Positions 42,803 through 52,155 are shown, numbered from the stretch's first letter. The stretch: DNA of 64,000 nucleotides from DASWJZ01 sp963805325 (GCA_963805325.1 CAWDTS010000001.1:558001-622000), one strand, 5' to 3'. Numbers and translations: made by a program. Notes: generated from the letters alone by a model not told the origin.

Positions 42803-45724
42803 GTGACCAAACGAATCCGCAAGATCGCGTCTGTGGTTGGGGCGGTTCTTGTCGTGGCGCTCGTCGTAGCGGGCGTGTGGGTCTGGTCCAACCTGAAACC
42901 AACGCAAGAAAACGACGCCGCGATCGCGGCATACTGCGCCGACATGGTCGCAGGCGGGCTGCGAAGCCTCGCCGCTGATCGGACCGAAAGGTTCCTCGGC
43001 AAGGTCGGGGAAGCACCCGCCGGGTGTCGCGGCGGCGCCAAGGCGGTCTCCTACCGGTCGACGCCCTGGGTCGACTGGTCGAACTATTGGGGAACCGGCG
43101 ACGCTGCCTCGAGATCCGAGCGCTTCACCGCATCCTCGCACCTCTTCAATCGCGCCGAACGGGGTGTCGACGGCGCGCTCCTCGACCTCGAATACGAGCG
43201 CATGGAGCTGATCAAGTTCAACCTCTTCGACAATCTCACCTACAAGCAATATGCGACCGACGTCGGGGGTACCATCCGCAAGGTGTGGCCGGAGCTGCGC
43301 CTGCCACCGAACGACCCAAACTTCAGCTTGGTCCGCGTCGACGCCAACGGGAATCAGGTCTGCCAGGGGGAATCGATACGGTTCCGCGAGCTGTCGGGGA
43401 TCTGCAACGACATCAAGAACCCGGAGATGGGGTCGGTCGGGCAGGTGTTCGCCCGGAACGTCGCATTCGAGGCGACCTTCCCCGAGCTCGGACTCAACGA
43501 TTACGCCAAGAACAGGCACGCGGGCAGGATTGGCCTGCTGCAACCCGACCCGCAGGTGATCAGCCGGAAGCTGTTCACGCGCGACCAGTCGAAAGACCCG
43601 GACTGCAATCAGGGTCACGGCACGCCGAACTCGCCTATGGCCGACTGCAACTATAAGAAGGCGCCGTTCTTCAACGTGCTGGCGGCCTTCTGGATTCAGT
43701 TCATGACGCACGACTGGTTCTCGCATCTGGACGAGGCGCGCGACGACCCGACGAACATCATGACGAGCCTTGGATGCGCCACCGAGCGGCAGGGCGACGC
43801 GGTCGTTCCGCTGACGCCGGAGCGCATTACGGCGCTCGGCTGCCGGCCTGAAGACAAGATGGAGGCAGCGCTGCGCGCCGACACGACGCCGCCGGGCACG
43901 TTCGACGTCGACGGCAAGGCGCGGCTCGAGCGCGCCTACGGGACGACCAAGAACGAGGTCACCGCGTGGTGGGACGCCTCGCAGCTCTACGGCTGGGACG
44001 AGCGCTCACGGCGGCGCGTGCGGCGCGACCCGGCCGACGCGGCGAAAATCGATCTCGTCCCGGCGACGAACGGCCCTGCGACCGGCGGCTACCTTCCGGA
44101 GTTCAGGCCGAACTGCCCGGCAGGCGGCAGTGACACCGACTGCGATCCGATCCAACCCGAATGGGTCGGCCAGGAAGCGGCGGCGTTTCCCGACAACTGG
44201 TCGGTTGGCCTCAGCTTCTATCACAACCTCTTCGCGCGCGAGCATAACGCCATCATCGACGAGTTCCGCCGCCTGCAAAAGGCGCAGCCGGACACCGATT
44301 CCGGTCTGCGCGATCCCGAGCGGCCAAATGAGGCAATCCCCTATGCCAAGATTTCCGACGACGAGCTGTTCGAGATCGCCCGCCTGATCGTCGCGGCGGA
44401 GATCGCCAAGGTCCACACGATCGAATGGACCACCCAGCTCCTCTACGACGAGCCGCTGAATGTCGGCATGAACTCGAACTGGTCGGGGCTCTTCCAGAAC
44501 AACCCGATCGCCTCCGAAGTTACGAACCATCTGCTCGAGGGCTTGAGCAAGTCGCAGGACGCCAAGGAAGCGAACCAGCTCTATTCCGCATTCGCGGCGG
44601 GCGCCGGCATCATCGGGCGCGGCAACAGCCGGCGGTTTCCGAAGTTCATGCCGAAATGGCTCAGCTGGGACCGCTGGAGCATCGACAATCCCGACGACGT
44701 GAACGGCGGCACCAACCATTTCGGCGCGCCGTTCAACTTCCCGGAGGACTTTCCCTCCGTCTATCGGCTCCACGCGCTGGTGCCGGACATGATCGAATAT
44801 CGCGACTTCAAAGCCGATCCGAACGCCATCGAAGAGCGCATTCCCGTGGTCGATACGTTCCGCGGCAAGGCAACGGCGGAAATGCATGACCGCGGCCTGA
44901 CCAATTGGGCGCTGAGCATGGGACGGCAGCGGCTCGGTCTGCTCCTCCTGCGCAACGATCCGCAGTTTCTGCAGAATCTCGATCTCCCCCCGCGGCTCGA
45001 TACGAAGATCGACGTTCCGGCGCTCGATATCATCCGCGACCGCGAACATGGGACGCCGCGCTTCAACGAATTCCGCCGCCAGATCGGGCTGCGTGAGCTG
45101 ACGAGCTTCGACGACTTCATCGATGTCCGCCTGCCGAAGGACTCGCCGGAACTCCCCGAGCAGCGCGACCTCGTCAAGACGATGCGCGAAATCTACGGGC
45201 AGCATAGATGCGATGCGTCGAAGATCATCACCGACGCCCAGCTCGACCAGGACGGCAAGCCGATCAACGACTGTCTCGGTCACGCCGACGGCAGCGTGGT
45301 GGACAACATCGAGGATCTCGACCTCATTGTCGGTGTGCTCGCCGAGACGACGCGCCCGCACGGCTTCGCCATCTCCGAAACGCAGTTCCAGATCTTCATC
45401 CTGAACGCCTCGCGGCGCCTCTTCAGCGACCGCTTCTTCACGTCGAGCTTCCGGCCCGAGTTCTACACGAAGCTCGGGATCGATTGGGTGATGAACAACG
45501 GGCCGACGGGCAAGCAGTGGGAGGCGGGCGAGCCGAACGGCCACAAGCAGGAGGTGCTGCCGCTGAAGCGCATCCTCCTGCGCGCCATGCCGGAACTCGC
45601 GCCGGAGCTGAAGCATGTCGTCAACGTGTTCGATCCCTGGGCGCGCGACCGCGGTGAATACTATTCGCTCGCGTGGACGCCGCGGGCGGACGCGGCGAGC
45701 GATCCAGCCTTCGCCAACAATTAG
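42803..45724 (+). CDS. Large alpha-dioxygenase / cyclooxygenase-family haem peroxidase
   Basis: A 973-residue protein from GTG 42803 with an N-terminal membrane anchor (residues about 9-28). It is the long paralogue of the enzyme at 21185-23014. The distal His is His 303 in FWIQFMTHDWFSH. LFAREHNAIIDEFRRL and AKVHTIEWTTQLLY follow, then VYRLHALVPD with Tyr 654 and proximal His 657, the radical Tyr/haem-ligand pair of cyclooxygenase and alpha-DOX. DREHGTPRFNEFRRQIGL and NASRRLFSDRFFTSSF close the domain. Extra length comes from the N-terminal 200 residues and internal insertions with Cys-rich stretches (CNQG..., CRPED..., CPAGGSDTDC), unusual for the family and suggesting a periplasmic, disulphide-bonded protein. 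It leads cluster 2. Confidence 0.87.
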   Translation: MTKRIRKIASVVGAVLVVALVVAGVWVWSNLKPTQENDAAIAAYCADMVAGGLRSLAADRTERFLGKVGEAPAGCRGGAKAVSYRSTPWVDWSNYWGTGDAASRSERFTASSHLFNRAERGVDGALLDLEYERMELIKFNLFDNLTYKQYATDVGGTIRKVWPELRLPPNDPNFSLVRVDANGNQVCQGESIRFRELSGICNDIKNPEMGSVGQVFARNVAFEATFPELGLNDYAKNRHAGRIGLLQPDPQVISRKLFTRDQSKDPDCNQGHGTPNSPMADCNYKKAPFFNVLAAFWIQFMTHDWFSHLDEARDDPTNIMTSLGCATERQGDAVVPLTPERITALGCRPEDKMEAALRADTTPPGTFDVDGKARLERAYGTTKNEVTAWWDASQLYGWDERSRRRVRRDPADAAKIDLVPATNGPATGGYLPEFRPNCPAGGSDTDCDPIQPEWVGQEAAAFPDNWSVGLSFYHNLFAREHNAIIDEFRRLQKAQPDTDSGLRDPERPNEAIPYAKISDDELFEIARLIVAAEIAKVHTIEWTTQLLYDEPLNVGMNSNWSGLFQNNPIASEVTNHLLEGLSKSQDAKEANQLYSAFAAGAGIIGRGNSRRFPKFMPKWLSWDRWSIDNPDDVNGGTNHFGAPFNFPEDFPSVYRLHALVPDMIEYRDFKADPNAIEERIPVVDTFRGKATAEMHDRGLTNWALSMGRQRLGLLLLRNDPQFLQNLDLPPRLDTKIDVPALDIIRDREHGTPRFNEFRRQIGLRELTSFDDFIDVRLPKDSPELPEQRDLVKTMREIYGQHRCDASKIITDAQLDQDGKPINDCLGHADGSVVDNIEDLDLIVGVLAETTRPHGFAISETQFQIFILNASRRLFSDRFFTSSFRPEFYTKLGIDWVMNNGPTGKQWEAGEPNGHKQEVLPLKRILLRAMPELAPELKHVVNVFDPWARDRGEYYSLAWTPRADAASDPAFANN

Positions 45725-45867
45725 CGGACGAGACATCGAGCAAGACTGGGGGGCGGAATGCGTGCGGTGCCACGGGATGAAAGGGGTTATCGCATGGTCA
45801 TGGGGAGCGCCCACGCAGCGTCGCGTCGAGTTCGCTTCTTCGCAACCAGTCGCGCGGAGAAGCGGTG

Positions 45868-47619
45868 ATGGCGGGCGCATCAAGACGCGAATCCGGAAGC
45901 CTTCAGGCCTTCTATCGCCGCCAGCAATGGATCCGGGTTCCGATCGATTTCCTCGACCGGCTCTTTACGGCGCGCCAGTGGATCGGCTTCGCGGACCACG
46001 TCAACAGCTGGCGCTACCTGCGGCCGGACAGCACACGCCTCGCCCGCGCGCTCTGCGCTGTCACACGGCCGATCGGCGCGGCGAAAGCAGGTTTTCGTGC
46101 GCGCAGCGCCGGCTACCGTCGCGTGGACTGGGCCATCCGCAGGTTCTTCTGGTCGGTGATCTGGTCGATGACCGTCGCCTACCGCTTCCGGCCAAGGCGC
46201 GTCTGGAAGCCGCGCAAGGAGAAGCCGATCCTGATGGTGCCGCCAACGGTACGCCATCCGGACTTCAAGGCCGAAGTGCTGCGCTTCCCGGATTCCGTCC
46301 CGCTCGCCGAAGCGTCCTTCGGCGCTGACCTCTGGGTGGAGACGCTGCACCTGTTGCAGGACGTCTATCCGATCGTCGCTCCGCACCAGGATCGCGCGTC
46401 GGACGATCCTGAGGAGCGTCTAAGGCAATCCTATCCCACGCTTTTCCGCTGGATTCGCAATCCACCCCGCTGGCATCCGGGTCTCGTCGCAGCGTCGGCG
46501 AAGCACAATCTCCTTGGAGCGCTGGCTGTCGGTGGGCCTTTCGCCAAGCTGCTGCAAGCTGTCGACGCGGAACAGGGCCTTTATGCGATCGACCTCTCCC
46601 ACATGCGCGACTATCCGGTGCGCGACGGGTTGGTACGCCTTGGCTGCCGCGTCAACTATCAGGTGCGGGACGGCGAGATGGTCACCACCGACATCGTCTA
46701 CAACGGCGAGACGGTGAAACCGGGCGAGGCGCGCTGGGCTCTGGTCGAGCAGGTGGCCATGGCGTCGCTCGTCACGCATCTGACGGTCTGGCGGCAGGGG
46801 ATGGAGTACCACGCCTCCGGCCTCGCGTCGTTCCCGGCGGTTACGCAGAACCTGCCACCGGACAATCCGATCCGCCGCCTGATGGCGCCGCATATCGTCG
46901 ATACGACGTCGGTCAGCTACTACACGCATCTGACGCTGCGGCGCAGCGGCTTCGACGTGATGGGCTTCACCTTTCCGATCGACGTCCTCTTTCGCTATTT
47001 CAACGACGGGGCGCGCGATTTCGATCTGTCGCGGCTCGATATCCGCATCGACAAGCAGCGCCGCGGCATTCCCGAGAGCCTCGACTATCCCTACGACACG
47101 CAGGCGCGGCGCTATTACGACCTCTTCGGGTCCTACGTGAAAGCCTATGTCGATCACTACTATCCCAGCGAGGAGGCGGTCGCCCAAGACGCCGCGTTGC
47201 ACATCTGGTTCGAGGCTCTCGACCGCACGATCATCAACGGCGTCCGCGGCTACGTTCCGAAGCTCGATCGCAATGGGCTCGTCGATCTCTGCACGGTGCT
47301 GATCTATTCCCTCGTGATCGGCCATGACGAGAATTCGATATGGGACTACGCCATCTTCATGCCGACGCTCGTGCATGACGACGGCCTGCCGATGACACTG
47401 GGCGAGACCCAGTGCGTCAGCAATTTTCAACTCGTGATCTGCTCGGCGGTCAGCGACCTCATGGGTGATTTCACGCACGTCGCGCTCGACGAGGAAGGCG
47501 CCGCCATCATGCGCCGGCTGCAGCAGGACCTGGCGACGCTGCAGGCGGAGATGGAGGCGGGCCCGGACGTGTATTGGCGCGTCTTCCCGGCCAGTCTGAA
47601 GTCAAGCGTCGCATGCTAG
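45868..47619 (+). CDS. Lipoxygenase-like protein with altered iron ligands
   Basis: A 583-residue protein (ATG 45868; GTG 45865 also possible). Lipoxygenase features are ASLVTHLTVWRQGMEYH, then NPIRRLMAPHIVDTT, matching the plant pattern H-x4-H...E...HP-I-x-x-L-L-x-P-H. A later block is YVPKLDRNGLVDLCTVLIYS followed by LVIGHDENS. First iron His: H304. The second (H+5) is Arg 309 here, though His 315 is close by. The later His (H486) is followed by Asn after two residues, not three. The C-terminus is Cys rather than the ligand Ile. The fold is likely, but canonical catalysis is doubtful. It lies between the two enzymes that have paralogues in cluster 1 and is absent from that cluster. Confidence 0.72.
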   Translation: MAGASRRESGSLQAFYRRQQWIRVPIDFLDRLFTARQWIGFADHVNSWRYLRPDSTRLARALCAVTRPIGAAKAGFRARSAGYRRVDWAIRRFFWSVIWSMTVAYRFRPRRVWKPRKEKPILMVPPTVRHPDFKAEVLRFPDSVPLAEASFGADLWVETLHLLQDVYPIVAPHQDRASDDPEERLRQSYPTLFRWIRNPPRWHPGLVAASAKHNLLGALAVGGPFAKLLQAVDAEQGLYAIDLSHMRDYPVRDGLVRLGCRVNYQVRDGEMVTTDIVYNGETVKPGEARWALVEQVAMASLVTHLTVWRQGMEYHASGLASFPAVTQNLPPDNPIRRLMAPHIVDTTSVSYYTHLTLRRSGFDVMGFTFPIDVLFRYFNDGARDFDLSRLDIRIDKQRRGIPESLDYPYDTQARRYYDLFGSYVKAYVDHYYPSEEAVAQDAALHIWFEALDRTIINGVRGYVPKLDRNGLVDLCTVLIYSLVIGHDENSIWDYAIFMPTLVHDDGLPMTLGETQCVSNFQLVICSAVSDLMGDFTHVALDEEGAAIMRRLQQDLATLQAEMEAGPDVYWRVFPASLKSSVAC

Positions 47620-47638
47620 CGACAGAGGCAGCGCTTCG

Positions 47639-48985
47639 ATGAGCTTCCAGCCAATCCTGCAGGAACTGAAATTCCGCAATCTGACGGTGAAGAATCGCGT
47701 CTTTCGATCCAGCATCTCCGGACGTTTCGACAATTATGACGGTTCCGGCAACCAGGCCCGTGTCAACTGGGAGACCAAGTTCGCGCGCGGCGGAGTCGGT
47801 GCGATCATCACCTCGTTCGTGCCGGTGAGCATCCGCGGCCGCATCGTTCCGGGCTACGCCACGATCGACCACGACGACAAGATTCCATTCTGGAGGGCCG
47901 TCGGCCAGTCGGTGCACGAATATGACTGCAGGTTCATCCTGCAGCTCAGCCATTCGGGACGGCAGCAGGATATCGGCGGCATCGAGAACCAGTACCACAA
48001 GGCGATGAGCTCAACGAGCAAGACCGAGGGGCTGCACGGCTTCCTCTGCCAGGCGATGACCACGCAGGAGATTCACCAGGTCGTCGAACAGTTCGCCGAG
48101 GGCGCCAGGCGCGCGCGGGAGGCGGGCCTCGACGGCGTCGAACTGCACAGCGCCAACGGCTACCTGTTCACGCAGTTCTTCAGTTCGGCCATCAACGATC
48201 GGAAGGACGAATATGGCGGTTCGCTGGAAAATCGCGCCCGCTTCGGACGCGAGGTGGTGCGCGCCATCCGCAAGAAGGTCGGCAGCGACTTCCATCTGCA
48301 GTTCAAGATTTCCGCAGTCGACTACAACAATGCGGTGTTCCCCTGGGAGAAGAAGGGCGACGGCCTGCCGGAATCGATACAAATCTGCAAATGGATGGTG
48401 GAGGACGGGGTCGACGCGATCCATGTCTCGGCGGGAAACATGTTCCCACACCCGCGTAACCCCATGGGCCCGTTTCCGGCGCGTGAAGGCGTCAAGTACT
48501 ACGACACGATGCTGTCGAGCGGCATCCATACGCACCGTGTCTATTCGTTCTTCCGCAATCCGCTGAAGCGGCCGATATTCAACTACCTCTGGGAACGGCT
48601 GCAGGAGCCGCTCGACAAGATCGAGGGCAACAATCTCGGCCATTCGCGCGCCATCCGCGACGTGATCCACCCGCTGGCGCCGGACGTTCCCGTGCTCGTC
48701 ACCGGCGGATTCCAGACCGGCAGGGTGATCGCCGAGGCCATCGAGCGGGGAGATTGCGATGCCGTGACAATTGCGCGGCCGCTGATCGCCAACAACGACA
48801 TGGTGAAGTATTTCGAGCGGGGAGAGGAGCTTCCGGAGAAGCTTCGGTGCACCTATTGCAACAAGTGCCTGATCAACATCCTGGAAAATCCTCTCGGCTG
48901 CTATGAGCTTTCACGTTTCGACGACGATTACGACAGGATGATCGCGGAAGTGATGACTGTCTACGAACCGAAGCCGTTTCATTAG
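47639..48985 (+). CDS. Old yellow enzyme-type NADH:flavin oxidoreductase with Fe-S cysteines (cluster 2)
   Basis: A 448-residue paralogue of the flavoenzyme at 18877-20211, sharing FRSSISGRFDNYDGSG, LQLSHSGRQQDIGG, ELHSANGYLFTQFFSSAIN and the C-terminal CTYCNKC...C set (C404, C407, C410, C421). It has no FAD/NAD domain, so electrons probably come from a separate partner or directly from NAD(P)H at the FMN. Family members reduce activated C=C bonds, as in enones from oxidised fatty acids (plant OPR). It starts 19 bp after the lipoxygenase-like gene. Confidence 0.87.
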   Translation: MSFQPILQELKFRNLTVKNRVFRSSISGRFDNYDGSGNQARVNWETKFARGGVGAIITSFVPVSIRGRIVPGYATIDHDDKIPFWRAVGQSVHEYDCRFILQLSHSGRQQDIGGIENQYHKAMSSTSKTEGLHGFLCQAMTTQEIHQVVEQFAEGARRAREAGLDGVELHSANGYLFTQFFSSAINDRKDEYGGSLENRARFGREVVRAIRKKVGSDFHLQFKISAVDYNNAVFPWEKKGDGLPESIQICKWMVEDGVDAIHVSAGNMFPHPRNPMGPFPAREGVKYYDTMLSSGIHTHRVYSFFRNPLKRPIFNYLWERLQEPLDKIEGNNLGHSRAIRDVIHPLAPDVPVLVTGGFQTGRVIAEAIERGDCDAVTIARPLIANNDMVKYFERGEELPEKLRCTYCNKCLINILENPLGCYELSRFDDDYDRMIAEVMTVYEPKPFH

Positions 48986-49003
48986 CGGAAGCGAGGGCGG
49001 AGC

Positions 49004-50523
49004 ATGGCGCGACGTGCGGATCCCCTGACGCCGGTTGAAGCTGCGTGGCGACGCCGCGCGCAGATCAGGTTCGCTGTCTTCGTGTTGGTCGTCGCCATCC
49101 TGGCGGTCTTCGCGACGCTTCTCTTCAATCGCTATGCATCGAATCGGCCAGTCACCTACAGCAACATCGAGGATCATTTCAAATACGGCTCGATCGGCAG
49201 CGACTACGAGAACGGACTGCCGCTCCGCATCCTGCAAGTGCTACCGCGCATGTTCCCGGAATACATGCCGGCCGGCGGTCACGACTATACGGCCTTCGGC
49301 TTTCTGCAGGAGCCGGACCACCCGTTGCCGATCGGGTTCTCGGTGCGCCGCCACTATATCGACCTTGCGGGGCTGAACTGTGCCTCCTGCCATGTCGGCG
49401 AGGTGCAGGCGTCCGCGGACGCAAAGCCGCGAGATCATCCTCGGAATGCCGGCGAACACCGTCGACCTGCAGGCTTTCTTCGGCTTCCTGTTCGCTTGCG
49501 CGGGCGACAACCGCTTCACTGCCGACAACATCATCGCGGAGATGGAGAAGGACGGGCATCTCTTCTTCATCGACCGGCTGATCTATCGCAGCGCCGTGCC
49601 GCAGTTGCAGGCGGGAGATATTGAAGGTTCGCTCGCAGCTGGAAGCCTACATGTTTCCAGTGCATCCAAAGTTCGGGCCCGGCCGGGTCGACACCTTCAA
49701 CCCCTACAAGGTCAACCAGTTTTCCGCCGACTATCCGCCCGGCTCCTTTAGCGATGACGAACGGATCGGCACGGCGGATTTTCCCTCGATCTGGAACCAG
49801 CGCCGACGCGACGGCATGAACCTGCATTGGGATGGCGACAACAGCTCGCTGCGGGAGCGGAATTTCAGCGCAGCCTTCGGCGCCGGCGCCACGCGGCAGA
49901 ACGTCGACAGTGCCTCCTTCGACCGTGTTACCGCGTGGCTCGAGGACCTGCCGTCGCCGCATTATCCGTTCGCGATCACGACGGATCAGAGCGTGCTCGA
50001 CCGGGGCAAGGCGATCTATGACGCGCGCTGCGCCGCGTGCCACGCCTTTGATGGCGCCATGGTCGGTCAGGTCGATCCGATCGAGTTGATCGGGACCGAC
50101 CGGCGCCGACTCAATTCCTATACGGAGAAACTCGCCCAGATTCAGCTCGCTTACGGCGACGGCTACGATTGGGATTTTACGCATTTCCACAAGACGAACG
50201 GTTACGCGAACGCGCCGCTTGACGGGATATGGGCGCGCGCGCCGTATCTTCACAATGGCTCCGTGCCGACGCTCTGGGATCTTCTGACGCCGCAAGAGAG
50301 CCGCAATGGCGGTCGCGATTTCTTCTATCGCGGTGATGCCGTCTACGACCAGGAGAACGTCGGATTCCGTTCCGATCTGGCGGAAGTGAACGGGCGGGAA
50401 TCATTCCGCTTCGTCATATCGGAGCCCGGCAACAGCAATCAGGGTCACAGCGGTCCGAAATATGGCACAGACCTGAGCGACGACGACAAGCGCGCACTGA
50501 TCGAATATCTGAAGACGCTCTAG
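49004..50523 (+). pseudogene. Membrane-anchored di-heme c-type cytochrome (cluster 2), two frameshifts
   Basis: This is the paralogue of 17301-18863. It begins MARRADPLTPVEAAWRRR with a membrane anchor (about 23-42), then CASCH for haem 1. One extra A in the AAA at 49423-49425 shifts the frame; corrected it reads DASREIILGMPANTVDLQAF. A second extra base near 49616 shifts it again; corrected it reads LKVRSQLEAYMFPVHP and FGPGRVDTFNPYK. Haem 2 is CAACH in RCAACHAFDG, then RAPYLHNGSVPTLWDLL to the stop at 50523. The corrected length is about 505. Two isolated single-base insertions in an otherwise conserved protein look more like read errors than decay. It sits 18 bp after the flavoenzyme gene. 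Confidence 0.8.
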
Positions 50524-50538
50524 GCGAGGCGCAGTGCC

Positions 50539-51828
50539 GTGGCGAGCTACCCGACGACGCGCTTGTGGGATCTCGTGCGTCTCGCGGCGCTTCTCATCCG
50601 GGCACGAACCAGGAAGAGCGACCTCGCGGAAGCCGCGACAGGCTGGCTGAGGGGCCTGACGGAGCGTTATCAAAGCCCCGACCTCATCATCAACCTGATC
50701 GCCCGGCGTATCCTCTTCGTATCGAGTCCGAGCCTTTCCGCTCATGTGCTGGCGGCGCCGCCCTCCAGCGAGACCTTCGTCGAGGGCACGATGAAGCGCA
50801 AGGCGATGGCCTTTCTCGCACCGCATGCGCTGACGATCTCGCATGATGCGGAATGGCGGACGATGCGCGTCTACAATGAGGACGTGCTGAACACGCATCG
50901 GCCGCACATACATCAGCAGTCGTTCCTGGCGCACGTTCAAAAGGCGTTCGAGCAGCCGATCACCGACATCCAGGACATTCGGCGGCGTATGGGCGAGGTG
51001 ATGCTGGCCGTCGTGTTCGGCGAGGGCAATGCTCCAGAGCAACTGATCGATGACATCCAGGAACTCTTCGCTGAGGTGGGGCTGCGCACGGCGCTCTTCG
51101 GCAGCAGGAAGACTGCGAAACGTGATCGCTTCTATGCTGTCTTGCGCGGGTTGTGGCGAGACAGACTCACGGGAGGGAAGCCCAGTCTGCTCGCGGGCGC
51201 CAATGCCGCCGCCGGGAAGCTTGAAAACCCCGCTCCCGGCGAGGACGCGCTCATCGAACAGATTCCGCATTGGATGTTCACGTTCACGAACTCCGGTTCC
51301 GATCTGCTCGCCCGGTCGCTGACCATGATCCTCGAGCAGCCCGCGGCGCTCGATCGGGTGCGCAAGGAGATTGAGTTGGCCGGCGATTTGGGCCGCGCCG
51401 AGACGATTCAGAAGCTGTCGTATCTGGAAGCCTGCCTGCTGGAGACTGGACGCCTCTTTCCGCCGGCGGTTCAGACGGCGCATCGCGCGGCGCACGAGGT
51501 TCACTTCGACGGGAAAGAAATCCCAGCCGGAACCGAACTCCTGCAGTTCTTCCCGTTCAACAATCGCGATCAGACGCGCGATCCGCTGGCCAACGATTTT
51601 CGGCCCGAACGCTGGCTGGATCCGAACGATTCAGTGCACCGGCTCTACCCGAATCTCTTCCTGAGCGGCGCACGCGCTTGTCCCGGACGCGACCTGATCC
51701 TGTTCATCGACAAGGCCGCGCTCGCAATCATCTTGCGCGGCTCTGCGGTGCGTCCGAGCGACAATGCCCTGAGCCGTACTCCGCTACCTTTCTCGTTTCC
51801 GAGCGGATGCCCGCGGTTTGGAACGTAG
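50539..51828 (+). CDS. Cytochrome P450 (cluster 2)
   Basis: A 429-residue P450 from GTG 50539. The I-helix region is MFTFTNSGSDLLARSL, where the usual acid/Thr pair is poorly kept. The K-helix E-x-x-R is ETGR (Glu 302, Arg 305). The haem loop FLSGARACPGRDL has Cys 381 as thiolate ligand. The I-helix departure is seen in P450s that use hydroperoxides rather than O2 and NADPH (for example CYP74 allene oxide synthases and fungal Ppo-type isomerases). That fits a partner for the hydroperoxide-forming enzyme upstream; this is inference. No ferredoxin or reductase gene lies nearby. It is the last gene of cluster 2, 15 bp after the cytochrome. Confidence 0.85.
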   Translation: MASYPTTRLWDLVRLAALLIRARTRKSDLAEAATGWLRGLTERYQSPDLIINLIARRILFVSSPSLSAHVLAAPPSSETFVEGTMKRKAMAFLAPHALTISHDAEWRTMRVYNEDVLNTHRPHIHQQSFLAHVQKAFEQPITDIQDIRRRMGEVMLAVVFGEGNAPEQLIDDIQELFAEVGLRTALFGSRKTAKRDRFYAVLRGLWRDRLTGGKPSLLAGANAAAGKLENPAPGEDALIEQIPHWMFTFTNSGSDLLARSLTMILEQPAALDRVRKEIELAGDLGRAETIQKLSYLEACLLETGRLFPPAVQTAHRAAHEVHFDGKEIPAGTELLQFFPFNNRDQTRDPLANDFRPERWLDPNDSVHRLYPNLFLSGARACPGRDLILFIDKAALAIILRGSAVRPSDNALSRTPLPFSFPSGCPRFGT

Positions 51829-51881
51829 GGGCCGGCTCTGTTAAGATATTTGCCACGGCCAAACTGATGTTTGATCGCGAA

Positions 51882-52040
51882 AAGGCCAATTGTCCAAAAC
51901 TTGCCGGAGCGGCTCATCGAGGAGCTAAAGCCGTTGTCGGCCACCAGGCGCTGGAACTGCTCGCTGGTGTACTGGCTACCCGGTCCGAATGACGCAGCAC
52001 GGCTTACCGCGCCGCCGCGGCCTGAATGACCGTCAACAAG
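51882..52040 (-). pseudogene. IS3-family transposase (integrase core) remnant
   Basis: The minus strand reads LTVIQAAAAR, then HSDR, then after a one-base frame change QYTSEQFQRLVADNGF and SMSRSG, the DDE integrase core typical of IS3-group orfB (HSDRGSQYTS...MADNG...SMSRSGN). Flanking parts are eroded and no terminal repeats are visible. The fragment lies between the P450 gene and the tRNA-Arg fragment, so it probably marks an older insertion at this junction. Confidence 0.6.
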
Positions 52041-52060
52041 CTGAGATCACATAGAAAATT

Positions 52061-52107
52061 TGGCGCACCCGACAGGATTCGAACCTGTGACCTCTGCCTT
52101 CGGAGGG
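52061..52107 (-). other. 3' part of a tRNA-Arg(CCG) gene, probable integrase attachment site
   Basis: Reading the minus strand, positions 52107 to 52061 give the anticodon loop CTCCGAA (anticodon CCG), the 3' anticodon strand GGCAG, the variable loop, the T arm ACAGG-TTCGAAT-CCTGT, the 3' acceptor strand CGGGTGC, a G and CCA. The 5' half (acceptor GCACCCG, D arm) is absent, so this is not a functional tRNA. Exactly this part of a tRNA gene is what tyrosine recombinases duplicate on integration. The integrase gene begins 180 bp to the right. Confidence 0.75.
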
Positions 52108-52155
52108 CGTCCCGTTACTTTCTCTAGACTGCGAAATACTGCCCTACGGCACCAC

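Noticed and set aside
44006..45883. 625-codon minus-strand open frame opposite the large alpha-dioxygenase
   Set aside because: A shadow of the plus-strand enzyme, whose catalytic motifs are all present.
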